A stretch of 64,000 nt of DNA, taken from contig OZ025782.1 in assembly GCA_964019425.1 (NCBI GenBank), positions 1,529,880-1,593,879 on the forward strand, read 5' to 3'. This stretch comes from Flectonema sp. DT1601 (taxonomy: Eukaryota > Euglenozoa > Diplonemea > Diplonemida > Diplonemidae). The stretch's first letter is position 1. Each line of letters opens with the position of its first letter. This document shows positions 53,401 through 63,055 of this stretch, piece after piece. Position numbers and translations under genes: made by a program. The notes under the pieces were generated by a model. That model ran no database searches and was not told the origin of the DNA. It saw only the letters and a list, made by a program, of their open reading frames with translations.

Positions 53401-54645
53401 AAAAAAAACAATCAGTTTAGCGTCTTGACCAGGACGGAAAATAGAAAGTAATCGACATAGTCGATCGATAAAAAAAACAATGATAACATTGTTTATTCTT
53501 TTTTTTTATTTTAAAATCTTTTTATTTATTTTTTAAAGAAAAAAACTGAAAATAGAAATTAGTCGACAAAGTCGAACGATAAAAAAAAAACAATGATAAC
53601 ATTGTTTATTCATTTTTTTTATTTTAAATTCTTTTTATTTATTTTTTAAAGAAAAGAAACGGAAAATAGAAATTAGTCCGATAAAAAAAAAAACAATGAT
53701 AACATTGTTTATTCTTTTTTTTATTTTTTTTTTATATTCTTTTTTATTAATTTTGAAAAAAAAAAAAAACAATCAGTTTAGCGTCTTGACCAGGACGGAA
53801 AATAGAAATTAGTCGACAAAGTCGAACGATAAAAAAAAAAAACAATGATAACATTGTTTATTCTTTTTTTTTTAAATTCTTTTTATTTATTTTTTAAAGG
53901 AAAAAAAACGGAAAATAGAAATTAGTCGACAAAGTCGAACGATAAAAAAACAATGATAACATTGTTTATTCTTTTTTTTTTTTTTTTTATTTCTTTTTAT
54001 TTATAAAAAAAAAACAATCAGTTTAGCGTCTTGACCAGGACGGAAAATAGAAAGTGATCGACATAGTCGATCGATAAAAAAACAATGATAACATTGTTTA
54101 TTCTTTTTTTTTATTTTAAATTCTTTTTATTCATTTTTTAAAGAAAAAAAAAAAAACGGAAAATAGAAATTAGTCGACAAAGTCGAACGATGAAAAAAAA
54201 CAATGATAACATTGTTTATTCTTTTTTTTATTTTTTTTTTTTTTATCTTTTTTATTAATTTTGAAAAAAAAAACAATCAGTTTAGCGTCTTGACCAGGAC
54301 GGAAAATAGAAAGTAATCGACATAGTCGATCGATAAGAAAACAATGATAACATTGTTTATTCTTTTTTTTTATTTTAAATTCTTTTTATTTATTTTTTAA
54401 AGAAAAAAAACTGAAAATAGAAATTAGTCGACAAAGTCGAACGATAAAAAAACAATGATAACATTGTTTATTCTTTTTTTTTTTTTTTTTTATTTCTTTT
54501 TATTTATAAAAAAAAACAATCAGTTTAGCGTCTTGACCAGGACGGAAAATAGAAAGTGATCGACATAGTCGATCGATAAGAAAACAATGATAACATTGTT
54601 TATTCTTTTTTTTTATTTTAAATTCTTTTTATTTATTTTTTAACA
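50400..54645 (+). repeat. satellite array II, A/B dimer organisation
   Basis: About 33 units averaging ~128 bp. A units (with CAATCAGTTTAGCGTCTTGACC) and B units (with TTAGTCGACAAAGTCGAACG and no CAATCAG half) mostly alternate, giving a ~250-bp higher-order dimer. All retain ACAATGATAACATTGT followed by TTATTC and a T-rich run. One unit near 53670 is shortened. Confidence 0.95.
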
Positions 54646-54965
54646 GGAGTTAAGATCACTTACATGAGTTAACACAACACAGATACGAGAGTCGCAAACT
54701 GAGGTAACACTACCAATTCAACAAAAAATAATCAGGATCGGACACAAGGAGGAGAGTTCATTCTACCTCTCATTGTCCTTGCTGGTATCTTAAGTGTCTT
54801 GGTATCTCTTGTGTGTCGGTATCTCGGAAGTGCTGGTATCTTGTATGTGCGTTGGTATCTCTTGCGTGTTGGTATCTCTTGCACATAAAAAAAAAATTGA
54901 GTTAACATGATCAGTTTTATTTAACATTAAAGACAGACCGGAACTATTTGAAAATAAAATGTAGA
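54640..54965 (+). repeat. cassette tail, copy 2 (GGTATCTC repeats)
   Basis: ACAGGAGTTAAGATCACTTA, a variable stretch, then GGTATCT motifs in the same series as copy 1 (including GTATGTGCGTTGGTATCTC), ending GAACTATTTGAAAATAAAATG. It diverges from copy 1 more than the satellite does. Confidence 0.85.
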
Positions 54966-55142
54966 TGGGAAACAGTGAAAATTAAAATGAATGATAAAAT
55001 TAAATGAGATTTATGACATAACAGACCAGATAGAGAGTAATAAAGGGAAAAGGAAAACGGGAAGGGTTCATTCACTTAGTTAAAGTTAAGACCGATTAGT
55101 CAGTTTAAGGTCTTGACTAGGACCAACAAAAAAAAAAAAAAA

Positions 55143-55563
55143 AATAACGATCAAGCTGAGCTGATCTTGTTTTTATTAAAATAAGGGGAGCGGGAGGGAT
55201 GGGAGGAATAAAGGAAAAAAAAAGAAAAGGTCGATCAATTGGATCTGATCGTCGAGAAGAAGAAGACAATTATTTTAAAGGTCGATCGGCATAGCCGATC
55301 GTTGAGAAAAAATAACCAGATATAAATACAATCAGTTTAAATTTAAAAAAAAAAAAAAAGATTAACGATCAAGCTGAGCTGATCTTGTTTTTATTAAAAT
55401 AAGGAGAGCGGGAGGGATGGAAAGAATAAAGGAAAAAAAAAAAAAAAAAAAAAAGGTCGATCAATTGGATCTGATCGTCGAGAAGAAGAAAACAATTATT
55501 TTAAAAAAAATGATCGGTATAGCCGATCGTTGAGAAAAGAACAGATATAAATACAATCGGTTT
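55143..55563 (+). repeat. two ~200-bp direct repeats related to the satellite
   Basis: AACGATCAAGCTGAGCTGAT through ATAAATACAATC occurs at 55143-55335 and 55361-55560 with small differences. Each has short palindromes (GGTCGATCGGCATAGCCGAT-type) that echo the TCGACATAGTCGA palindrome of the satellite. Confidence 0.8.
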
Positions 55564-55564
55564 T

Positions 55565-56050
55565 GGTGATCGACGAGTGGAGCGATCACTTGACAAGAAG
55601 GAAAAAAGAAAGGACCGATTAATTGGGGCTTTGGTTGTATTCCCAAGGCATGTTTTTTTTTTTTTTTTTTTATTATTCATTTACATTATTTTTTTTTTTT
55701 TTTTTTTAAATTAATAATCACATTTTGTTCAAAAATATTTCATATTAGAGTAAAAGAAAAAGAAAAAAAAGAGATAAGAGAAAAAAAAAAAAAAAAACCA
55801 TTGCTGGCCCCCTCACCACTCATAGAGGATGAGGAGGCCAGTAAGGCGTCACTCAAATCTATGCCAAGCCTTGGGAACTTGGATTGGGGTTTAGACCATT
55901 TACAATTAACAATTAACAATTAATCTGATTAACGTTATGATCTGACGGACATAAACATATCGACAAAATATTACAAACAAAACGAACAATAAATAATAAA
56001 TAAGCTAATAAACTAAATAAACAAAGTGATGTGAAAGTAAGGAAAAAGAA
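55565..56050. other. 3' flank of the retrotransposon
   Basis: Contains poly-T and poly-A tracts and a GC-richer motif pair (CCAAGGCATG and GCCAAGCCTTGGGAA). It may include the 3' UTR of the minus-strand retroelement; no gene. Confidence 0.4.
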
Positions 56051-59000
56051 TTACAAGGGGGTGGAGTCACCGTGAACGTCATCAGCAGAACATCTCCTTC
56101 GATTATAACGATATCTTGATGGAGGGGTCCGTTTTTTCAGAGTTGAACGCTCAGACTTTCTCGGCGGAGTTTCAATTTCCTCATGTTCTTCTGTGTCTGG
56201 CGGACTCAAACCTTCTGCCCATGAAGCTAATTGGAACTTCAGGGCCGCAATTTGAGACCGTGCCAAGGCGAGTTGAGCATTTAAATCGCTCGCCAGTCCC
56301 GTTAACATCATGGATTGCTCAAGCTGCTCTGCGTGAGTTGTACACCGTTGGTGATTCAGCTCCGAGAGGCGAAGTTGGGCATCCAAAAGTTGTTCTGAGA
56401 GCTCTGCCGCTTTCTCGTTTGTTTCGAGAGAGTCATCTACTGCTCGACAGTAGTTCTCGAGTAAGTCAATCCTACCCTCAGACCATTGTCTCGCAATAGG
56501 TGTATTCACTTTAACGGAGATAACGTGGCTCTCTTGTCGTAAAATCTTGGTCGGCGTGCGGTCGAGAGCTTCACTCTGCGGCATTGTCGGAGGAATTGAG
56601 GCTAGAGGACAAAGAAGGGTGATATAATTAAGGGTAGGGATAAGGGGTTTAATAAGAGGAGTAAAAAGACTACTCGTAGTTGTAAAGAGCGAGAGGTAGT
56701 TCTTTGCTATCTTCATCATAGCAACAGATTCATACAAAATAGGGGATCGGGGGGAAACTTGTTGACTAAAGTGGGTCATGTGGGGACGTGCGGCACGCAA
56801 ACTCTCGACCTCCTGTTGAGTATAGAAAAGTCTTATTTTACTTTCTCTTTCCTCATTACATTTGGTCTCTAATTCGTTCGACAGAAGAACAAACCTTTGA
56901 TGGTAATTGAAAAGCGCCATTTCCGATAGGTCTGCTTTCTGAGTCAGATTTGCGAGCTCACGTTTCCTGTAATCTTCCACTAAGTCATATTGACGAACTA
57001 GTGCGGAAAGAGAAGTCTTCGATTCATCGCGTTCTACTGTTAACCGTTGAATTACTCCTTCCAGAAGTTCATATTCTTTTCTATCTTTTTCAATAATTAA
57101 AACAGGGGGCGCAGGAGGAAGTGAGGATGGATCCTGGTTGGTAGCTTTGATCTCAACAGGTAATCCGTTTAGTAACTGCTTGTCTTTCTCGAGGGAGGCT
57201 GACATCGCATTAAAGTAAAATAAAAATAGAACATAAAAAATTCGTTCTTTCATTTGTTCTAATTCGTTTTCTAAAATCTGGCATTTCAAGGAAAGTTTCA
57301 GCCTTAATCTTCCTTTTTTTTCTTTGTACAAGGGGGTTTGAGAACCAATGTCAGATTGACATCTTAACACCATAGCAAAATCAGTAGGGAGTGTTTGCGA
57401 TCCCGTTGACGTGAGTTCAGGTGGGGGAGTCTGGAAAGAGATGGAAGAAATAGAAGAGAATGACAAGGAGAGTCCAGTGAGCTCATCCTCATCTAACAAA
57501 ACAGAAGGGGCCGGGGAGGAAGACCCATTGGCAATAAGTAGAATAGAAAGAGCCGATGCGTAACAAGTTTGCCAGATAAAACATTTCTCAAGCCACGATC
57601 TTTCAATGGTGAGCTTTTCGATCGTTTTCAGTTTTGTTACTTTGTGGATTTTGACTTCTTCTACAGGGAAGATTTCTTTACCATCTTTTATAAAACTTGC
57701 AGTGGCAGGTTCTTCTTTAATGCTGCGCATTAGAGGTCTTGAATGCCACGTGGGGAGGTTCCTCGTCTGGAACAGAACATATGAGCACTGTCTGGCGATT
57801 CTGGTGCATTCACAAAATAAAGCTTTTGTTGGTGCTAAAGGTGAACCGATGTGACGTGTCCAGATGTTCAGCTGGTCCATGCAGATGTTTCCTCGTACGC
57901 CAACTTCAATAGTAAAAATGTTACAGTCGAAGCCATTAGCGATGATCGAGTCTCTTAGCTTTAGGTATTTCTTTTCCTTTAAGACATGAGAGGTTTCGAA
58001 ACGATCTTCATTTGGACACGTCAGCTCCAGAATCAGTGCTCTTTTCGCAAAAAAAGAATAAATAAAAATGTCTGGTCTTAGAGAGGACGAGACATGGCAC
58101 ACTTCAAGAGGAACAATTAGGCGGTTATCACCGACATCGTCGAGGATGACCCAATCATTCGCTAGTGAAAGTTCGCCTGTCTCTTTAGAAATTCTTTCTA
58201 GGGGTTTATTTTCCCCTGTTTTTAAAAAAGTTTTAGAGGGAGGCGGGAGGTTTTCTTTTCTTTTGTTGGCTTTTAATATCAACTCTTCCAAGAAGATAAC
58301 AATGCGTTTTAGAACGCTGTCATGACGCCACGTGAACCTCCCTTGTGTTAAAGAGACAGGACAGCCTGTTAAGACATGCCTGAGGGTAGGATTCACTTTG
58401 CCACACAATACACAATTTTGGTCCACGTTGGTGATGTTCCACCTCTTTAAATTATCTTGTGAGGGGAGGGTGTTTGTAACCGCTTTCAGTTGAAATGAGA
58501 TATAGGCAGGATTTCCCTCCCTAAGTACCTTATTCCAGGTGAAATCGTTTATCATACATTTAGACCACTCCTTCCACTGTCCTTGGACTTGTAATTTATT
58601 CAAAGAGTTCAGTAGTTCATCTGTGGCTTCCACTTCAAAACGCTTAAGGAGATCGGGGCGAGTAGTACGTAGATCGCGCAATCGGTGACCAAGACCAGCT
58701 GATTGCTTCGCGAGAGAACGGTAAGAAAAAAACTTAATAAGGCGCTCCCATTCAGCAGAAGCTGAAAACTTTTTCGACCAATTGGACGATTTCTCCATAA
58801 TAACATTGTAGACACCGTGCATGTCAGAGTCCTGTGAGGATCTGAGTATGTCTAGTTTAATTGATTGCGCTTGTTTATATAGCGTCTCGACTCTTTTGTG
58901 TCTGAGACCAACAGTGTTCTTTGAACCGGTAAAAAGGATGACTGTGTTCGCAGAGCGGACAAATCCCCACCATTTCTTCAAAAAAGGTTTAATAATTTTG

Positions 59001-59730
59001 TCCATTTTTTTGGCAAAAGGGAGAGATAAGTCATGGATCATTAAACTCCATGTTAACCTTGACAATAACAAGTGTTGGACAGACCAAGCCTTCTGAGACC
59101 CATACAGTGGCATGGCGTCGACTTTTTTTAAAAAATTCCTGGTAAAAGTGGTCAGGCGCTCTCGCAATTTCTGTTCTTTGGCGTTCGGCTCAAACCAACG
59201 CCCGAGGTATTTGAACTCTCCAGCTTCCTGGAGATTCGTAATCGGAACATTGTTAATCTTCAGGTCCGGGTTAGCTGGTTTCCCTTGTACAAAGCTGTGG
59301 GCAATGCATTTCTGGGGTTTCGCTTTCATACCACGAGACCAGGAAAGAAACTGTTCGAGCGACTTGATTAGCAATTTTGCCCCCGCCTTTGATGACGTGG
59401 AAAGTTGTAAATCATCAGCAAAAGCTGCAACTAATAGTTGGAGGGATTTATTGCTAAACTCGTAGGCTTCCTGTTGATGAACTGCTAAGGAAAAGAGCAG
59501 TAGTTGGAATACCAAATTAAAAAGGGTTGGGGAGGAAACGCAGCCTTGAAAGACACCAACTTCAAAAGGGATAGTGGGCGTCAGGCCTTCTCCAACTCTG
59601 ATTTGGACGCGCATGGAGGAATAATACCTTTTATAGAAACCGATTATTCTTTCGTGAATTCCGAAATATTTTAAAGCAAAGAAAATCAGCATCATTGCGT
59701 TGCTACGCTGCACCACGTTGGTAGTATTTA
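56051..59730 (-). mobile_element. non-LTR retrotransposon, 5'-truncated, with PD-(D/E)XK-type endonuclease
   Basis: An open frame of ~1,220 residues, preceded in frame by a stop a few codons upstream. It starts inside the reverse transcriptase, so the N-terminal fingers motifs are missing. Visible: VGVFQGCVSSPTLF (RT motif 4), FADD catalytic motif (99-102), thumb, then a C-x2-C-x8-H-x4-C knuckle (C435, C438, H447, C452), TWRHDSVL, and a restriction-like nuclease block LRPDI (546-550)...LILELTCPNED (E564)...KEKKYLKL. This order is that of R2/NeSL/CRE-like elements with a C-terminal endonuclease. Residues ~820-1180 form a long coiled-coil region, which is unusual, and the tail is basic. The intact frame suggests recent insertion; 5' truncation is typical of LINE integration. 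Confidence 0.85.
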
Positions 59731-59812
59731 AAAGTTAACAAAGCCTTAAAAAAAATTGAGTAACAGCGAGACGAACAGATGCCCAGAAAAAAAATTCCGG
59801 AAAAAAAAAAAA

Positions 59813-59884
59813 CCCCCCCGAGGGACTCGAACCCCCTACCTCCAGGGCTTCAGTCCGGCACCAACACCACTGCGCTATCACGGA
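59813..59884 (-). tRNA. tRNA-like Pol III module, anticodon loop reads GAA (Phe), probably degenerate
   Basis: 72 nt with a perfect A box (TAGCGCAGTGG), a perfect B box (GGTTCGAGTCC), a paired T-stem, anticodon loop CTGAAGC (GAA) and a poly-T terminator downstream. The acceptor stem does not pair well (TCCGTGA against GGGGGGG). It sits between the conserved head (59935-60011) and the retrotransposon. Confidence 0.45.
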
Positions 59885-59934
59885 TTTGAAAAGAATTTCG
59901 CCCAGAATAGAGGGCTGTCGATTTGGAAAAAAGG

Positions 59935-60011
59935 TCAAAAAAGCTACACAAGGCCGTGACCGTAGTATACGTTTCTCCAAACCTGGGGGTGGATCTGTAG
60001 GTTTTCCCTAT
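59935..60011 (-). repeat. conserved head sequence, copy 2
   Basis: Inverse orientation of the 48504-48585 head: CCTACAGATCCACCCCCAGG through GGCCTTGTGTAGCTTTTTTG, preceded by (TA)n and followed at a similar distance by a tRNA-like module and poly-T. The same architecture with a different tRNA-like body argues for a composite Pol III element. Confidence 0.8.
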
Positions 60012-60026
60012 ATATATAAATCCTTC

Positions 60027-60375
60027 CCACTTTATCGAAATTCAAAAACGTTGTATGAAAAAGGAAAAAAAAGAAAAAAAAAAAAGACCAGAAAAGGAAA
60101 GAGAAAATGAAAAGGTATAATATTATTGTGGGGATATGAGGGATAGCAGGGAGATGCTCTTTTTTTTTTTTTTTTTTTTTTTTTTCTTATTTATTATTTA
60201 AAAAAAAGGAAACAATCAGTTTAGCGTCTCGATCAGGACGGAAAATAGAAATTAATCGACATAGTTGATCGATAGAAAAAAAAACAATGATAGCATTGTT
60301 TATTCATTTTTTTTTTTTTTTTTTTTTTTTAAATCTTTTTAATTATTTTAAAGAAAAAACAATCAGTTTAGGAAT
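60027..60375 (+). repeat. partial cassette (leader end plus ~1 satellite unit)
   Basis: Starts with an inverted leader end (CCCACTTTATCGAAATTC) joined to AAAAACGTTGTATGAAAAAG, then the standard leader tail and one satellite unit that stops at CAATCAGTTTAGGAATAATC. Confidence 0.8.
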
Positions 60376-60870
60376 AATCATCATCGTCCATATTGTGTAA
60401 TTAAGACTGAATAAACAAAGGGATAATAAAATTATAGTGAATCAATGAAATAAAACATAAACTACTGACGTCGGGGTAATGTTGCATCTTCAAGAGGTCA
60501 GAAACCCAAGACTTTGAAAAGCACCGAGGTAAGAGCGGTGCAACAAGCCAAAAACAACAGGTATACAATAAACGAACCTCAAGAAGAAACACCCAGGGTG
60601 GGATGGGTGGGAAATTCTTTTGTTTTAATATAAACAGAAAGAAGAGCAAAATTTGCTAAGGAAAGGAATTAAAATATAAGTTAAAAGTGTACCGATAAAC
60701 TATAACGTCTCAAACACAGCGCTAACCAGTGCAACGAGAGCTAATAAATTCGATAAGCCACTGCTGAACCAACATCTTAGGTGCAGAGTGCATTTTAGAT
60801 AAGGAAGGACATTTTTCATTTTCCGTTCCGCTAGGACAGAAAAGTAATAAGTATAAATAAGTTTTCGACG
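60376..60870. other. unique-looking segment with dispersed repeat copy B
   Basis: Includes 60515-60600, related to 37550-37640 (GTGCAACAAGCC...CTCAAGAAGAAACACCC). The minus strand is open and hydrophobic there; no gene could be supported. Confidence 0.4.
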
Positions 60871-60877
60871 TACCAGA

Positions 60878-60960
60878 GCCTGCATAGCCGAGTGGTTATG
60901 GTCGTCGACCTTAAATCGCTTACGTAGCCGTGGTCGGGGGTTCGATTCCTGGTCACGGCA
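60878..60960 (+). tRNA. tRNA-like gene with long variable arm (Leu/Ser-type), possibly decayed
   Basis: 83 nt, the size of a type II tRNA. Perfect A box (TAGCCGAGTGG, 60885-60895), perfect B box (GGTTCGATTCC, 60939-60949) and a poly-T terminator right after. The anticodon arm is irregular (loop around CCTTAAA, possibly UAA), and the acceptor pairs only at the outer three bases. GCCGTG...CACGGC can pair instead. Transcription by Pol III is likely; tRNA function is doubtful. Confidence 0.4.
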
Positions 60961-61059
60961 GATTTTTTTTTGGTATTTTTAACCAGAAAATTTTAAAGTA
61001 AAAACAAGTAAGAAAAGAGCACAAAAGTGGACTTGGTGATCATTCCCTGAGTAAACTAA

Positions 61060-61410
61060 GACGTCTTGACCAGGACGGAAAATAGTAAGTAATCGACATA
61101 GTCGATCGATAAAAAAAAAACAATGATAACATTGTTTATTCCCTTTTTTTTTTTTTTTTATTCTTTTTATTTATTTTTAAAGAAAAAACAATCAGTTTAG
61201 CGTCCTGACCAGGACGGAAAATAGAAAGTAATCGACATAGTCGATCGATAAAAAAACAATGATAACATTGTTTATGAATTTCGATAAAGTGGGTTCTTTT
61301 TTTTTTTTTTTATTTTAATTCTTTTTATTTATTTTTAAAAAGAAAAAAAATGGAAAATAGAAATTAGTCAACAAAGTCGAACGATAAAAAAAAACAATGA
61401 TAACATTGTT
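61060..61410 (+). repeat. short satellite array with solo GAATTTCGATAAAGTGGG insertion
   Basis: About two and a half satellite units. A bare 18-bp GAATTTCGATAAAGTGGG interrupts one at ~61275 between TTTAT and TTCTTTTT. The array then joins a complete leader at 61410. Confidence 0.8.
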
Positions 61411-61855
61411 GAATTTCGATAAAGTGGGAAGTAACGGACTGGGAGCTTTTGGCTCTTGCCCTATTCCCGATGTAAACTTTCTTTTTATTTTTATTTTTTT
61501 TAACAGGCCCAAAGGGCGACAATGATGGTTGCTGACCAAGGAATAATATTCAAATGAATTTTCGTTTCAAAGAAACGAACAGAATTAAGAGAGAGGCAGA
61601 GGAAAAAAAAAAAAAAAAGAAAGAAAAGAAAAGAAAAAAAAAATGAAGAGGAAATAATCAAACATGAAAAAAAAAAAAAAAAAAAAATATATATATAAAT
61701 AAAAAACGTTGTATGAAAAAGGAAAAAAAAGAAAAAAAAAAGACCAGAAAAGGAAAGAGAAAATGAAAAGGTATAATATTATTGTGGGGATATGAGGGAT
61801 AGCAGGGAGATGCTCTTTTTTTTTTTTTTTTTTTTTTTTTCTTATTTATTATTTA
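61410..61855 (+). repeat. cassette leader, copy 3
   Basis: Same module order as copies 1 and 2, with one leader unit, and a (TA)n stretch continuing directly into AAATAAAAAACGTTGTATG. This shows the un-inserted state of the site occupied by the head element at ~48500. Confidence 0.85.
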
Positions 61856-61960
61856 AAAAAAGGAAACAATCAGTTTAGCGTCTCGATCAGGACGGAAAAT
61901 AGAAATTAATCGACATAGTTGATCGATAGAAAAAAAAACAATGATAACATTGTTTATTCA

Positions 61961-61992
<32 letters not shown>

Positions 61993-62239
61993 TTTTTAAT
62001 TATTTTAAAGAAAAAACAATCAGTTTAGCGTCTTGACCAGGACGGAAAATAGTAAGTAATCGACATAGTCGATCGATAAAAAAAAAACAATGATAACATT
62101 GTTTATTCCTTTTTTTTTTTTTTATTCTTTTTATTTATTTTTAAAGAAAAAACAATCAGTTTAGCGTCCTGACCAGGACGGAAAATAGAAAGTAATCGAC
62201 ATAGTCGATCGATAAAAAAAACAATGATAACATTGTTTA
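61855..62239 (+). repeat. satellite array III, left part
   Basis: About three satellite units up to ACATTGTTTA, where the MITE is inserted. Confidence 0.9.
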
Positions 62240-62541
62240 CTGCAACTGGAAATATTACTGCGCTGAATAATTATTGCGGGGAAATATTACTGCGCGGAAA
62301 AATTAGTGCGGTTTTTTTGAGAAAAGATTAGTGCGGTTTTTTCCACTTGGTGGTAGAAAAAAATTTGGTTGCTTTTTTGCTGTGTAAGGCACCAGCAGAA
62401 AAATGCAGCTGGAGAAAAAATCACTTCTGAGCAGAAATATTAGTGCGGTGGAAATATTACTGCGTGGAAAAATTAGTGCGGTTTTTTGCAGATTTGGAAA
62501 TTAGTGCGGTTTTTTCCGCGCAGTAATATTTCCAGTTGCAG
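62240..62541 (+). mobile_element. palindromic MITE copy 3, 302 bp, inserted in the satellite
   Basis: Same TIRs as copies 1 and 2. The left flank ACATTGTTTA and right flank TATTCTTTTT together rebuild the satellite's ACATTGTTTATTCTTTTT with TA duplicated, giving direct proof of a TA target-site duplication. Confidence 0.95.
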
Positions 62542-63055
62542 TATTCTTTTTTTTTTTTTTTATTTTAATTCTTTTTATTTATTTTTTAAAAAGAAAAAAA
62601 AAAAATGGAAAATAGAAATTAGTCAACAAAGTCGAACGATAAAAAAAAACAATGATAACATTGTTTATTCTTTTTTTTTATTTTTTTTTTTAATATATTT
62701 TTTTATTAATTTTGAAAAAAAAAACAATCAGTTTAGCGTCTTGACCAGGACGGAAAATAGAAAGTAATCGACATAGTCGATCGATAAAAAAAACAATGAT
62801 AACATTGTTTATTCTTTTTTTTTATTTTAAATTCTTTTTATTTATTTTTTAAAGAAAAAAACGGAAAATAGAAATTAGTCGACAAAGTCGAACGATAAAA
62901 AAAAAACAATGATAACATTGTTTATTCTTTTTTTTGTATTTTTTTATATTCTTTTTTATTAATTTTGAAAAAAAAACAATCAGTTTAGCGTCTTGACCAG
63001 GACGGAAAATAGAAAGTAATCGACATAGTCGATCGATAAAAAAAACAATGATAAC
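62542..63055 (+). repeat. satellite array III, right part
   Basis: About four units of A/B type. The last stops in mid-unit at ACAATGATAAC. Confidence 0.9.

Noticed and set aside
41740-54645. CRISPR-like arrays
   Set aside because: Units are contiguous tandem repeats without unique spacers, in a eukaryotic context.
59735-59980. 81-residue frame over the tRNA-like module
   Set aside because: Non-coding Pol III-like sequence read in frame.
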